A stretch of DNA of 64,000 nt from Sphingomonas sp. R647 (GCF_020177055.1 NZ_JAIQXT010000005.1:434001-498000); one strand, 5' to 3'; counted from the first letter of the stretch, positions 10,301-20,358 are shown. Notes: generated by a model from the sequence alone, not told the origin. A program made the numbers and translations.

Positions 10301-10529
10301 GTTCAAGGGCCGCGACAGCGTCACCTTCACCAGCGGCACCACCAGCCTTGGCTACACCAATGATCGCCTGCGCGATTATGGCGAAGCGACGCTGGGTGTG
10401 ACGATCGCCCAGAGCCAGGGGATCAGCGGCTTCATCGAGGGCAACTACATCCGCTCGTTCAGCGACAGCAACGGCATCCGCAGCATCGACGGTGCTGGCG
10501 GCCGCGCCGGGATCCGCCTCCAGTTCTGA
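7395..10529 (+). CDS. Type V autotransporter with repetitive passenger domain
   Basis: About 1044 residues from ATG 7395 (ATG 7401 also possible). The start is chosen so that a signal peptide (positive n-region, then ALAGTASALLLALPSAALAQ) begins the protein. The passenger has roughly a dozen degenerate repeats of about 25-35 residues with the pattern T-x-G-x-N-A-x-G-I (for example ITTTGANADGI), rich in Thr, Gly, Asn and Ala and nearly Cys-free, as expected for a beta-helix stalk. The last ~280 residues (from about FWTQMHGSVE) are the outer-membrane beta-barrel, ending in RLQF with the terminal aromatic residue. It is probably surface exposed, perhaps an adhesin; no catalytic motif is seen. 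Confidence 0.9.
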   Translation: MPMLHISQSPRTRARFTLASALAGTASALLLALPSAALAQEECGAAPATAGTVVCTRAGNPYTNGVTYIAPPADLTIVLQDGVRIDTTGGLNLGLLAVGDNAFTIEGGTNTLITSDSFGALVSNNTDPISVTLDRIVTNGANNFGLIVSSSEGSITTSTNAITTNGANADGISASTDTSAITIRSGSVTTSGQNAIGIDANSDFGNLNITSGTITTSGVGGGGFSGGAVGILAQTGGTGTVTVNSTTINTAGTDAFGIRAVSNTGAVSVTSGTIGTTGLNADGITVTTAGTATINGGAITTTGANADGIVASGVTGANINFTAISTTGANANGVLVPAGVAFFGPRATATTTVNGGSVSTVGATSDGVRAIAGTGSATVNVTGNISTQGANSRGIFATGPTGVTVTNGGTITTAGVTSNGVDASSTAGPVAVTVNNVTTTGNGSRAVVVNATTGNATATVNGAVRALGTTADALTVTSGGNSVVNVGAGGSFATSQGNSIVLNSVGTSTLNNAGTIANNANGFALVANGGPITINNSGNLSSDIVLTAGADRINNSGTFTVGANPDFGAGSDSFVNSGLILVGSGATATVAPTFTGLESMTNSGTIDLRNGRAGDTLTLPGTYAGANGTLGLDVTLGATPVTDQLIIGGVASGTTTIQLNQLAGSQPVLNSGTVLVRAATGSAANAFDLAGGSLDAGFVRLEVVFDAATGTYSLTGAPSDSAFRTLSFNEGVRSLWLKSADTVSGQLRARRDALWTQGGGDVAGRFWTQMHGSVETRGGSRNFNTFGQSRLTDTGYEQDYFGGQIGFDVSGASGERGGFAFGVTGGYTNSSMNFAGSADRLSFDVINGGVYGSFTSGNIFVNAIGKYDYFWSKANMAGAGFRADTNGGVYGARAEAGIRFGSDSFFVEPAASISYVKNDFDDLSLNGTTVSFDDEDGLRGRAGGRIGGAFGIGGGAEAAVYVGGNYVHEFKGRDSVTFTSGTTSLGYTNDRLRDYGEATLGVTIAQSQGISGFIEGNYIRSFSDSNGIRSIDGAGGRAGIRLQF

Positions 10530-10554
10530 ACGGTTCGGACGTAGCAAGACGACA

Positions 10555-10588
10555 CGGGGTGCATGGCAACATGCACCCCGTTTTGTTT
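10555..10588 (+). terminator. Rho-independent terminator of the autotransporter gene
   Basis: A perfect ten-base-pair stem, CGGGGTGCAT at 10555-10564 and ATGCACCCCG at 10571-10580, with a six-base loop. It is followed by TTTTGTTT. Confidence 0.93.
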
Positions 10589-10732
10589 GTGGGACCGGCG
10601 CCGGTTGCACGGCCCGCCGCGCGAACGGCACCGATCGCCCGGACTCGGGGGCACCCCGCTGGAACCAAGGTCGTTACGCATGCTTTGCTCCCCCAGCCCC
10701 GCAATGGGCTGACCAGTTTCAGGAGTATGTTC

Positions 10733-11605
10733 ATGCGTTCCATCACCCCCAAGATCCTTGTCCTGACCGCCCTGTTTGCAAGCGCCGCACCCGCGAGCCT
10801 TGCCGCGCAGGAGGCAGCGATGCAGCCCGAAAGCGATGTGACGATCCAGAGCACCGCGCTGCCGCCGCTGGAGCAGCTGGCCGCGGGACCGGAGGTTTCG
10901 GGGATGATCTCGGCGCGCAAGGGCGACCAGATCCAGGTAACCACCGCCGATGGCACGCCGACGCTGATCGCGGTGACGGGCGCGACCGACATCCGGGCGA
11001 GCGGCGGGTTCCTGGGGCTGAGCCGCGAGAAGCTGGGCGCCGATGCGCTGCTTAACGGGCTGCCGGTAACGATCCGCACGCGCGACTGGAACGGGACCTT
11101 GGTCGCGAGCCAGATCAAGCTGCAGAACAAGGACCTCAAGACCGCGTCGATGATCCGCAATGGCACCGACCAGCGCTTTGGCGAGCAGGCGGCGGCGACC
11201 GAGGCGCTGAAGGGCCGGGTCGGCGATATCGACCAGTATAACGTCAAGGGCACGACCAATGTGAACTTCGACACCGGCAAGGCGGTGCTGAGCGCGCAGG
11301 CGAAGGCCGAGCTGTGCAATGCGGCGAGCCAGGCCGGGTCGATGGAGAACGCGCTGTTGCTGGTCGTCGGCTATACCGATGCGACCGGCAGCGAGGAGCT
11401 CAATCAGGAACTCAGCGAGAAGCGTGCGAGCCGGGTGGTCAACCATCTGCAGCAGGCGTGCGGATGGAAGCCGTATCGCATGCTGACCCCGACCGGCATG
11501 GCCGAGGCGGATCCGCTGGCGGATAACATGACCGAGGAAGGCAAGGCGCAGAACCGTCGCGTGGCGGTGAACATCCTCGTCAGCAAGGCAGTCGACGGGT
11601 TGTAA
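10733..11605 (+). CDS. OmpA-family envelope protein
   Basis: 290 residues from MRSITPKILVLTALFASAAP, a Sec signal peptide ending near LAAQEA. AGGAG lies seven bases before ATG 10733; ATG 10727 is too close to it. Residues about 45-150 form an uncharacterised domain. The C-terminal ~120 residues are an OmpA-type peptidoglycan-binding domain: VNFDTGKAVLSAQAKAEL, VVGYTDATGSEELNQELSEKRA, then QNRRVAVNI. It presumably links the envelope to peptidoglycan. It lies between the autotransporter terminator and a convergent minus-strand gene, so it is probably monocistronic. Confidence 0.9.
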   Translation: MRSITPKILVLTALFASAAPASLAAQEAAMQPESDVTIQSTALPPLEQLAAGPEVSGMISARKGDQIQVTTADGTPTLIAVTGATDIRASGGFLGLSREKLGADALLNGLPVTIRTRDWNGTLVASQIKLQNKDLKTASMIRNGTDQRFGEQAAATEALKGRVGDIDQYNVKGTTNVNFDTGKAVLSAQAKAELCNAASQAGSMENALLLVVGYTDATGSEELNQELSEKRASRVVNHLQQACGWKPYRMLTPTGMAEADPLADNMTEEGKAQNRRVAVNILVSKAVDGL

Positions 11606-11628
11606 GATCGATGACGGCCCGCGCGTGG

Positions 11629-12600
11629 TCAGCCGGTGCTGGCCGCGCGCGGGCTGTCCTCTACGCTGTCCGCGATCCGCTCGGCGAGCATCCGGCCGGA
11701 CAGCCACGCGCATTCGAGGCGGGGGGCAAGCAGCCAGTCACCGCACGCGCCGAGTTGAAGCCCGGGGTTCCAATAGGCGCCGTCGCTGCCCGGACTCGAC
11801 AGGGCATAGCGCCAACGGTGCGCGCGGGTCGCGGCAGGCTGTGCCACCAAGCCGATCGCGGCGAGGAAGGCGGCGGTCAGCTGGTCGGCCACCTCCTCAT
11901 TGGGGAGATCGAGGTGCGCGATCGACCAGTCGCTGGCGGCGTGCAGCACCCATGATTCTCCGCCGTGGCGGCCGGGTTTGGCGGAATCGCGCGCGGCCCA
12001 GGCAATCGGGCCGATATCGCGCAATACATCTGCATCAACCGGCAGCGGCGCGTCGAACGCCAGCATCACCGCCCAGCATGGCCGCGAGGGCGACATGACC
12101 GCGCGGCGGGCGAGCGTGAAGTCCTGCGCACCGGCGAGCGCGGCGACCTGTTCGGCCGGCATCGCGAGCACCAGCGCATCGAACGGCCCCGCCGCCCCTT
12201 CGGTCAGGGTCAGCGACCAGCTGCCTGCGCGGCGGACGATCGACTGGACGTGGCTCGACCAGCGCACCCCCATTCCATCGGCGAGGTCGCGCACGATCGT
12301 CGCCATCGCGGGCACGCCGACCCAGGCATCGTCGCCCGCCGCCTGCCAGCGCGCGGCAATGCCCCGCTCCGCCCAGCCATTGGCCTGATCAACGAAGTCA
12401 GGATGCCGCGCGGTGAAATACTGCGCGCCGAAGTCGAACGCGTACAGGCGATCGCCGACAGCCTGCTCACGGGTCGAGGCGCGGCCACCGGGGCGGCGCG
12501 CCTTGTCGAACAGGGTGACATGATGCCCCTGATCGCGCAGCGCGCGCGCGCAGGACAGCCCGCTGACGCCAGCCCCGACAATCGCAACCGAACTGCTCAT
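11629..12600 (-). CDS. FAD-dependent NAD(P)/FAD oxidoreductase, renalase-like
   Basis: 323 residues. The N-terminal Rossmann fold has [11 protein letters not shown] (GxGxxG at 9-14), then [13 protein letters not shown], the pattern of the amine-oxidase/renalase-like superfamily. A second conserved stretch is [13 protein letters not shown]. The C-terminal HRWRYALSS followed by GxCGDW-like sequence is typical of FAD-contacting C-termini. Its ATG overlaps the folE stop by four bases (ATGA), so it is the second gene of a folE operon. The substrate is unknown. Proximity to folE could hint at pterin-related redox chemistry, but that is inference only. Confidence 0.85.
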   Translation of the reverse strand: MSSSVAIVGAGVSGLSCARALRDQGHHVTLFDKARRPGGRASTREQAVGDRLYAFDFGAQYFTARHPDFVDQANGWAERGIAARWQAAGDDAWVGVPAMATIVRDLADGMGVRWSSHVQSIVRRAGSWSLTLTEGAAGPFDALVLAMPAEQVAALAGAQDFTLARRAVMSPSRPCWAVMLAFDAPLPVDADVLRDIGPIAWAARDSAKPGRHGGESWVLHAASDWSIAHLDLPNEEVADQLTAAFLAAIGLVAQPAATRAHRWRYALSSPGSDGAYWNPGLQLGACGDWLLAPRLECAWLSGRMLAERIADSVEDSPRAASTG

Positions 12601-13208
12601 CGATAGCCGAGCAGCGCCAGCAGCTCCGCCCGGCTCGAGCGGTCCTCAAGGAAGCAACCGAGCAGCTTGCTGGTGACCATTCCGACGCCCGGCGTGCGGA
12701 CGCCACGGCACGTCATGCAGCCATGCTGCGCCTCGATCACCACGGCGACGCCATGGGGGTTGAGCGTGTCCATGATGCACTGCGCGATCTGGACGGTCAG
12801 CCGCTCCTGCACCTGCAGGCGATGGGCGAAGGCGTGGACGACGCGGGCGAGCTTCGAGATGCCGACGATGCGCTCACGCGGGAGATAGGCAACCGCCGCC
12901 TTGCCGATGATCGGGGCCATATGGTGTTCGCAGTGCGAGTTGAAGGGAATATCCTTCAGCACCACCATCTCGTCATAGCCGCCGCTGTCGCCGAAGGTGC
13001 GGGCGAGCATCGCGGCGGGATCCTGCTCATACCCCTCGAAATATTCGCGATAGGCGCGCGCGACGCGATCGGGGGTGTCGCGCAGCCCTTCGCGATCGGG
13101 ATCGTCGCCGGCCCAGCGCAGCAGCGTGCGGACGGCTTCACGCGCCTCTTCCTCGCTGACATGAGGCGACGCGCCGGAATTGTCCTCACGCGGTGCATAA
13201 TAGTTCAT
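12597..13208 (-). CDS. folE: GTP cyclohydrolase I
   Basis: 203 residues. Converts GTP to 7,8-dihydroneopterin triphosphate, the first step of tetrahydrofolate synthesis. Zinc ligands are visible as Cys93 and His96 in HCEHHMAPI and Cys164 in QHGCMTCRG. The FolE motifs RxEGLxDTPxRVARAYxE and GISKLARVV are present. The start [10 protein letters not shown] follows AAGGAGG with good spacing; a nine-residue longer reading is less likely. It is the first gene of a two-gene operon with the overlapping FAD oxidoreductase. Confidence 0.97.
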   Translation of the reverse strand: MNYYAPREDNSGASPHVSEEEAREAVRTLLRWAGDDPDREGLRDTPDRVARAYREYFEGYEQDPAAMLARTFGDSGGYDEMVVLKDIPFNSHCEHHMAPIIGKAAVAYLPRERIVGISKLARVVHAFAHRLQVQERLTVQIAQCIMDTLNPHGVAVVIEAQHGCMTCRGVRTPGVGMVTSKLLGCFLEDRSSRAELLALLGYR

Positions 13209-13314
13209 CGACGCCTCCTTGGTCAGGTTCCACAATCCTCCCGGTTAACCGCGCGCACAACATGGCCGGAGGTGCAGGTTTGCGCTGCGCCCACCAAGCT
13301 GGCATGACGCCAGC

Positions 13315-13899
13315 ATGTCACCGTCCGAGATGATCGCCGGAAGCGCGGTTGCCGCTGTCATCAGCGATCCGCACCGGCCCGATACGCCGATCATCGAATG
13401 CAACGACGCGTTCGTCGCGCTGACCGGCTATTCGCGCGAGGAGATCATCGGCAACAACTGCCGTTTCCTCGCCGGGCCGGGGACCGAACCCGAGCTGACC
13501 GACGAAATCCGCAAGGCGGTGGCGGCGCGGCGGACGGTGCTGGTCGAGATCCTCAACTACAAGAAGGACGGTACCCCGTTCCGCAACGCGGTGATGGTCG
13601 CGCCGATCTTCGACGATCGCGGCGAGCTGCGCTATTTCCTCGGTTCGCAGGTCGAAGTGCGCACCCCCGCCCCGGTCGCAGCGCCGCAGACTTCAGCGCG
13701 CACGCGCGTCGACATGCTGTCGGCGCGGCAAAAGGCGGTGCTGCTCGGCATGGCGGCGGGACGGCTGAACAAGCAGATCGCGCATGAGCTGGGCATCACC
13801 GAACGCACGGTGAAGATGCACCGCGCGGCGATGTTCGACGTGCTGGGGTGCCGCACTGGCGCCGACGCGATCCGCATGGCGATCGAGGCGGGATACTGA
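13315..13899 (+). CDS. LOV-HTH blue-light-responsive transcription factor, EL222-like
   Basis: 194 residues. A PAS/LOV domain (about 5-115) carries the flavin-adduct motif GNNCRFL with photoactive Cys49, plus the LOV signatures NDAFVALTGY and ILNYKKDGTPFRN. It is followed by a LuxR/NarL-type helix-turn-helix (about 130-190: LSARQKAVLLGMAAGRLNKQIAHELGI, then ERTVKMHRA). Architecture and length match EL222 of Erythrobacter litoralis, where blue light releases the HTH to dimerise and bind DNA. No strong ribosome site is seen before ATG, so translation may be weak or leaderless. The neighbours (folE, an ABC1 kinase) do not include an obvious photolyase target. Confidence 0.94.
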   Translation: MSPSEMIAGSAVAAVISDPHRPDTPIIECNDAFVALTGYSREEIIGNNCRFLAGPGTEPELTDEIRKAVAARRTVLVEILNYKKDGTPFRNAVMVAPIFDDRGELRYFLGSQVEVRTPAPVAAPQTSARTRVDMLSARQKAVLLGMAAGRLNKQIAHELGITERTVKMHRAAMFDVLGCRTGADAIRMAIEAGY

Positions 13900-13969
13900 C
13901 CCTCGCGTCCGGCGCGCATGGTCCAAGGTACAGGTCGCTCCGGCCCGTCCGAGTCCCGATCTACCAAAC

Positions 13970-15310
13970 ATGAGCGATGATGGGTTGAAGTCCGGCCCCG
14001 GCCGACGCGTACCGCGCGGGCGATTGGCCCGGCTGGGCGGCTTTGCGCGGCTGACCGCTGGCGTCGCCGCCAATGTCGCGCGCGACGGGGTCAAAAAGAT
14101 CGCGGCGGGCGAGCGCCCAGCTTTGTCCGACCTGATGCTCACCCCCGCCAATGCCGAGAAACTGACCGCGCAGCTCGCCAATCTGCGCGGCGCGGCGATG
14201 AAGCTGGGGCAGATGCTGTCGCTCGACAGCGGCGACCTGTTGCCGCCCGAACTGGGCACGATCCTCGCCCGGTTGCGCGATCGTGCGCAGCATATGCCCC
14301 CTGCCCAGCTTGACCAGCGACTGAAGGCCGAATGGGGACCCGACTGGCGCCGCCGGTTCCGACGGTTCGAGGCGACGCCGATCGCCGCCGCGTCGATCGG
14401 TCAGGTGCATCGCGCCGAAACGCATGACGGGCGGATGCTGGCGATCAAGGTCCAGTATCCCGGCGTCGCCGACAGCATCGATGCCGATGTCGACAATGTC
14501 GCGACCCTGCTGCGCCTGTCGCGCCTGCTGCCCGACAGCATCGACATCGCCCCGCTGCTGGAGGATGCCAAGGCGCAGTTGCACGAGGAAGCCGATTACC
14601 AGCGCGAGGCCGGGATGATGGCGCTGTATGGCGACATGCTCGCCGACCGCCCCGAATTCATCGTCCCGCGCGGCGATCCGGCGCTGACCACCGACCATAT
14701 CCTGGCGATGGACTTCGTCGCCGGTCGCCCGATCGAAACGGTCGAGACCGCCCCGCCCGACGAGCGCAACCGCGTCGCCGCGCTGCTGATCGATCTCGTG
14801 CTGGACGAGCTGTTCCGCTTTGGCGTGATGCAGACCGATCCCAATTTTGCCAATTACCGTTACCAGCCCGAAACCGGCCGCATCGTCCTGCTCGATTTCG
14901 GCGCGGCGCGTCGTGTCTCGCCCGAGCTGGTGGAGGGCTATGGCCTGCTGCTCGGCGCGGCATTGTCGGGCGACCGCGCGCGGACCGAACAGGCGGCGGT
15001 GGACTCCGGCTTCATGGGACAGCGCGCGCGCGAGCGGCATCCAGCGCTGATCGCGTCGATGATCGATGCGATCCTGACCGAACTGGAACGCGGGCCGGTG
15101 TTCGACTTTGCCGACCGCGCCTTCTTGCAATCGATCCGCCGCGACGTCGGCGACATCGCCGCCGACCGATCGAGCTGGCACCTGCCGCGATCCGAACTGC
15201 TGTTCGTCCAGCGCAAGGTCAGCGGCACCGCGTTGCTCGCCGCGCGGCTGAGCGCCGTGATCGAGATGCGCGCGCGCGTCGGGCGCGCGATCGGGACGGT
15301 CGCCGCCTGA
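13970..15310 (+). CDS. ABC1/UbiB-family atypical kinase
   Basis: 446 residues. Family hallmarks are KLGQ (78-81), the alanine-rich nucleotide loop AAASIGQVHRA (139-149), Lys160 in AIKVQYPG, EEADY (206-210), the catalytic block QTDPNFANY (288-296) and DFG (309-311). Bacterial members such as UbiB support ubiquinone biosynthesis, whereas cytosolic ABC1 paralogues have less defined roles. I see no C-terminal membrane helices of the kind UbiB has, so this is more likely an AarF-type paralogue than UbiB itself. It begins 70 bases after the LOV-HTH gene, close enough for co-transcription. Confidence 0.92.
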   Translation: MSDDGLKSGPGRRVPRGRLARLGGFARLTAGVAANVARDGVKKIAAGERPALSDLMLTPANAEKLTAQLANLRGAAMKLGQMLSLDSGDLLPPELGTILARLRDRAQHMPPAQLDQRLKAEWGPDWRRRFRRFEATPIAAASIGQVHRAETHDGRMLAIKVQYPGVADSIDADVDNVATLLRLSRLLPDSIDIAPLLEDAKAQLHEEADYQREAGMMALYGDMLADRPEFIVPRGDPALTTDHILAMDFVAGRPIETVETAPPDERNRVAALLIDLVLDELFRFGVMQTDPNFANYRYQPETGRIVLLDFGAARRVSPELVEGYGLLLGAALSGDRARTEQAAVDSGFMGQRARERHPALIASMIDAILTELERGPVFDFADRAFLQSIRRDVGDIAADRSSWHLPRSELLFVQRKVSGTALLAARLSAVIEMRARVGRAIGTVAA

Positions 15311-15368
15311 TTGCCAGCCGCGTTCAATCGGATAGGATTGGCCCCTGAAACCAGGGGGGACGATTGGT

Positions 15369-15797
15369 ATGGACAAGATTTTGCGGCCGTGGCGGCACTA
15401 TGTCGACTTCAGCGGGCGATCGACGCGGACCGAATTCTGGCTGTTCATCATCATTTTCTACGCCGTGCTAATGGTGCTGGCCTTTGCCGGCGGCGTATTC
15501 AGCGCGGCCGCCGAGCTCGATGACCCTGCCGACACGTCCATTTCTCTGACGATCATCCCGATGGCGCTCTGGATCCTCGCATGCCTCCTCCCAAGCATCG
15601 CGGTGACGGTGCGGCGGCTGCATGACAGCGACAAGAGCGGGTGGCTGTTTCTGCTGACGATCATCCCATATCTCGGCTTCATCATGACTCTGATCTTCGG
15701 TTTCTGGCCCGGCACGCATGGTGAGAACAGCTACGGCTTTGACCCGCGATTGGGCGAAGGTACGCCGGATTATGACGCACCCGAAATATTCAGCTGA
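15369..15797 (+). CDS. DUF805 inner-membrane protein
   Basis: 142 residues. The N-terminal WRHYVDFSGRSTRTEFWLF pattern is the DUF805 (YhaH-like) signature, followed by three to four hydrophobic segments (about 25-45, 65-85, 100-120) and the conserved VRRLHDSDKSGWLFLL. Function is unknown in the family. It follows the ABC1 kinase gene by 58 bases on the same strand. Confidence 0.9.
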   Translation: MDKILRPWRHYVDFSGRSTRTEFWLFIIIFYAVLMVLAFAGGVFSAAAELDDPADTSISLTIIPMALWILACLLPSIAVTVRRLHDSDKSGWLFLLTIIPYLGFIMTLIFGFWPGTHGENSYGFDPRLGEGTPDYDAPEIFS

Positions 15798-15809
15798 TCT
15801 GAGGACTCA

Positions 15810-15838
15810 GCGGCTAAGTATCTTTACTTAGCCGCTTC
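15810..15838 (+). terminator. Terminator-like hairpin after the DUF805 gene
   Basis: A perfect 11-base-pair stem (GCGGCTAAGTA at 15810-15820, TACTTAGCCGC at 15825-15835) with a four-base loop. The trailing T-tract is weak (TTCCC), so it may act as a transcript-end stabiliser rather than a strong intrinsic terminator. Confidence 0.65.
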
Positions 15839-16012
15839 CCACCCAACGCGATCGAACCTTCCGACCGCCAGTCGCGCGGCGGAATTTCGCGCTGCACTGC
15901 ACAACCGCCATTTCACAATGCTTTAATCCGCGCACATAGGATTTGGGTAGCCGCGACCGGCCCCCGCATCTCCCCCGCTATAATGGCTTCAGTACTATTC
16001 GGGAGAAGCTGA

Positions 16013-18742
16013 ATGCGCGTGCGGGCCTATCTGTTGACTGCCGCTGCGTGTGTCGGGTCGGTCAGTCCGGCCGGGGCACAGGCCCTGCGGGGCGTCGAGC
16101 CCGCTCCGGCCGAGGCACCGTCCGCCGAGCAGGCGCCGGCGGAGAATACCGCCGACATCGTGATCACCGCGACGCGCCGTTCGCAGCGCCTGTCGAGCGT
16201 GCCGATCGCGGTCAGCGCCTACAGCACCGCCGCACTCGAAAATTCGGGCGCGACCGACATCCGCCAGATGGCGCAGATCGCCCCGTCGCTGCTGGTCGCA
16301 TCGACCGGGTCGGAGGCCAATGCCACCGCGCGTCTGCGCGGCATCGGCACGGTCGGCGACAATCCCGGCCTGGAAAGCTCGGTCGTCGTGTTCATCGACG
16401 GCGTGTACCGCAACCGCACCGGATCGGGCCTGAACGATCTGGGCCAGGTCGAGCGGATCGAGGTGCTGCGCGGGCCTCAGGGCACGCTGTCGGGCCGCAA
16501 TTCGTCGGCCGGCGCGATCAGCATCTACACCAAATATCCCGAGTTCACGTTCGGCGGCTATGCCGAGGCCAGCTATGGCAATTATGACGCCGTGCGCGTT
16601 GCCGGCGCCGTTACCGGCCCGATCATTGCCGACACGCTGGCGTTCCGCGTCGATGGCGTGTTCGCCAAGCGCACCGGCTTTTATCACGATGTCGTCAACG
16701 ACACCGACTATAACGACCGCAACCGCGTGTTCGTTCGCAGCCAGCTGTTCTGGAAGCCCAACGCCGATTTCTCGATCCGCCTGATCGGCGATTACACGCG
16801 CCGCGACGAGAAATGCTGTGGCGCGGTGCTGATCGATACGCGTGAAAAGACCGACCCGACGCCGGGCGTAGCGGGCGATTACGCGGTCGCGGCACAGAAC
16901 CGCATTATGCCGATCCTCACCAACCTCGGCGCGGTGTTCCCGCATCTGGGCGACCCGTATAACCGGCGCATCGCCAACACGCGCGGGCGTGCCTATTCGA
17001 ACCTGACCACCGATTATGGCGTGTCGGCGCGCATCGGATGGAATGTCGGCGCGGCGCAGCTGATCTCGCTGACCGCCTATCGCAAATATGAAGCCGGCGG
17101 CGCGGCCGACATCGATTATGGCAATGTCGACATCGGGTACCGCCCAGATGACGGCAACGCGTTCCGCAAGTTCCGTACGTTCACGCAGGAAACGCGGCTG
17201 AGCGGATCGGCCTTCGGCAACCGTTTCGACTGGCTGATCGGCGGCTATCTCGCTGACGAAAAGCTCAGGGTCTCCGACAACCTCAAATTCGGCAGCCAGT
17301 ACGGCGCCTTTGCCGCGTGCCGCATGGTCGCGACGATCAACCCCAACCCGGTGCTGCAGAGCGCATCCGCGACCGGCTGCCTCAGCCCGACCGGCCGCGC
17401 GGCGCTGACCCCCGCGGTCGGCCCACAGGTGATTGCCGGCATCGATCGGCTCAGCACGATCAACAATGTCGGCAGCGTGCGCGACATCTATGACCAGACC
17501 AGCAGCAACTGGGCGCTGTTCACCCACAATATCTTCAAGATCACCGACACGCTCAGCATCACCGGCGGCCTGCGCTATACGCATGAGGTCAAGACGCTGG
17601 AGGCGCAATTCACCAACAACAACACCGTCTGCCCGGCGCAGCAGGCGGCGCTCGGCCCGTTATTGGCCAATCCGGCGCTGCAGTCGCTGGTCGGCGGGAT
17701 CATCACGTTGAGCTGCACCGGCAACTCGTCCTCCGCGATCACCGGCCTGCCGATCAGCGACCGGATCAGCGAGGGGCAGTTTACCGGCACCACCGTCCTG
17801 TCGTGGAAGCCGACCCGCGACCTGCTGGTCTATGGCAGCTATTCGCGCGGCTATAAGGCGGGCGGGTTCAACCTCGACCGCTCGGACCTGAGCACGACCG
17901 TGTTCAGCACTCCGACATCGGCGATGGCGCGCAATCTGCGCTTCGATCCCGAAACGGTGCAGGCGTATGAATTCGGCATCAAATACACCTCGCGCAAGCT
18001 GACCGCGAACGTCGCCGTCTACCGGTCGGAGTTCAAGAATTTCCAGCTCAACACGTTCAACGGCAGCAGCTACATCGTCCAGAATATCGGGTCGTGCAGC
18101 GTCGGACTGAACGGCGCCGACCGCGACCTGAGCGCGGCGACCGGGGCGTGCACCGGCGACGTTCAGGCCGGCGTGATCACGCAAGGGTTCGAGATCGAGG
18201 CGGGCGTGTACCCAACCGCCGACCTGACGCTGAACCTTGGCTACACGCTGACCGATGCGAAATATGCCAACGACCTGGTCGGCAGCGCCACGGGTGAGCC
18301 GCTCAACAATGCGCTGTTCCTGCTGCCCGGCAGCGCCATTTCGAACGCGCCGCGCCATACGATCACCAGCTCGCTAAGCTGGACGCCGGAGATCAACAGC
18401 ACCGGCCTGTCCGCGATCTTCTATGTCGATAGCCGCATGACCAGCGACTATAACACCGGGTCCGACCTGTTCGCGGAAAAGGCGCAGGACGGCCATGTGC
18501 TGGTCAACGGGCGCATCGGCATTCGCGGCCCGGATCAGCGCTGGGCGGTCGAATTATGGGCGCAGAACCTGCTCGATACCGATTATCAGCAGGTCGCGTT
18601 CTCGACCCCGTTCCAGGGGGCGGGCAGCCTGTCGCAGGTGCAGAGCTTTGGCGCGCCGGCCTATGCGACCGCCAACTCGCTATTCTCGTCCTTCCTTGCC
18701 GAGCCGCGCACCTATGGTCTGACGCTGCGCACCAAGTTCTGA
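16013..18742 (+). CDS. TonB-dependent outer-membrane receptor
   Basis: 909 residues. A signal peptide (MRVRAYLLTAAACVGSVSPAGA) precedes a TonB-box-like ADIVITATRR (about 46-55), a plug domain (about 60-185, with DLGQVERIEVLRGPQGTLSGRN) and a beta-barrel ending in LRTKF. This type, abundant in sphingomonads, imports large or scarce substrates across the outer membrane; the substrate is unknown. It is monocistronic with its own terminator, and a promoter probably lies in the 215-base gap upstream. Confidence 0.95.
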   Translation: MRVRAYLLTAAACVGSVSPAGAQALRGVEPAPAEAPSAEQAPAENTADIVITATRRSQRLSSVPIAVSAYSTAALENSGATDIRQMAQIAPSLLVASTGSEANATARLRGIGTVGDNPGLESSVVVFIDGVYRNRTGSGLNDLGQVERIEVLRGPQGTLSGRNSSAGAISIYTKYPEFTFGGYAEASYGNYDAVRVAGAVTGPIIADTLAFRVDGVFAKRTGFYHDVVNDTDYNDRNRVFVRSQLFWKPNADFSIRLIGDYTRRDEKCCGAVLIDTREKTDPTPGVAGDYAVAAQNRIMPILTNLGAVFPHLGDPYNRRIANTRGRAYSNLTTDYGVSARIGWNVGAAQLISLTAYRKYEAGGAADIDYGNVDIGYRPDDGNAFRKFRTFTQETRLSGSAFGNRFDWLIGGYLADEKLRVSDNLKFGSQYGAFAACRMVATINPNPVLQSASATGCLSPTGRAALTPAVGPQVIAGIDRLSTINNVGSVRDIYDQTSSNWALFTHNIFKITDTLSITGGLRYTHEVKTLEAQFTNNNTVCPAQQAALGPLLANPALQSLVGGIITLSCTGNSSSAITGLPISDRISEGQFTGTTVLSWKPTRDLLVYGSYSRGYKAGGFNLDRSDLSTTVFSTPTSAMARNLRFDPETVQAYEFGIKYTSRKLTANVAVYRSEFKNFQLNTFNGSSYIVQNIGSCSVGLNGADRDLSAATGACTGDVQAGVITQGFEIEAGVYPTADLTLNLGYTLTDAKYANDLVGSATGEPLNNALFLLPGSAISNAPRHTITSSLSWTPEINSTGLSAIFYVDSRMTSDYNTGSDLFAEKAQDGHVLVNGRIGIRGPDQRWAVELWAQNLLDTDYQQVAFSTPFQGAGSLSQVQSFGAPAYATANSLFSSFLAEPRTYGLTLRTKF

Positions 18743-18767
18743 TCGGAGCCTCGTCGAACGCAACCAC

Positions 18768-18799
18768 GCTCTCCGGACCCGGTCCGGGGAGCGTTTTTG
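18768..18799. terminator. Terminator between convergent TonB receptor gene and ruvB
   Basis: CGCTCTCCGGACC (18768-18780) pairs with GGTCCGGGGAGCG (18782-18794) with one wobble, the innermost bases forming the loop. TTTTT follows on the plus strand. It serves the TonB receptor gene; on the minus strand there is no T-run. Confidence 0.85.
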
Positions 18800-18806
18800 C
18801 ATCGCG

Positions 18807-19831
<1,025 letters not shown>

Positions 19832-19835
<4 letters not shown>

Positions 19836-20311
19836 CGGGATTGTGTCCAATGAACGGGACGCTGCAGCATCGCCACAATCACGTGCCTACCGTTAGGGCG
19901 ACGATCGACTTTTCCAACGACGTAGGCGGGTCCGTCAACATAGCCCCACCGCCCACAAGTGTTGAAGCCCCCTTGGGGAATAACTCTCAGTCGGATTGTG
20001 CGTTTGGTCGACTTGGCCCGTGCCACCACCCACGCCGGCTTCAATCCGCGGACATCCAGTTGCGAAGGGTCGATCACGCGTACCCGGATCAGCCGCATTC
20101 CTGGGGGAACAGCGCGAGGAGGATCTTTCAGAAAGACGAAATCCTCAAAGTCCGGCGCAGGGCAGGCCAGGACGGGGGATGCGAACCCCACGGCAATGAG
20201 CATGCCGACCATTCGAACCGACAGGATTACCGCAGAGCGCCATCCTCCAACCGCGACGTGCGCAGACGCAACATCACCAGACCGGTCGGATCGGAGGAAT
20301 TGGCTCGCCAC
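19832..20311 (-). CDS. Small secreted protein of unknown function (paralogue of 21902-22357)
   Basis: 159 residues from a GTG with AAGGAA upstream; ATG 20212 gives a shorter product that starts nearer the hydrophobic segment ([17 protein letters not shown]). The Cys after ALA-type sequence could be a lipobox or simply the mature N-terminus. The C-terminal motif C-x-x-W-G-x-x-D-G-x-A-Y-V-V is shared with the secreted protein encoded beside ruvA, so the two appear to be diverged paralogues. Its stop overlaps the ruvB start by four bases. No known domain recognised. Confidence 0.65.
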
Positions 20312-20358
20312 GAACGTTCCTTATCCGTTCGCTTGCGGCAAGCCAATCCCCCTCCCCG

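Noticed and set aside
7761..10631. A 956-residue minus-strand ORF opposite the autotransporter, and a 426-residue one in another frame
   Set aside because: Low-complexity shadows of the repetitive passenger; no signal, motif or start.
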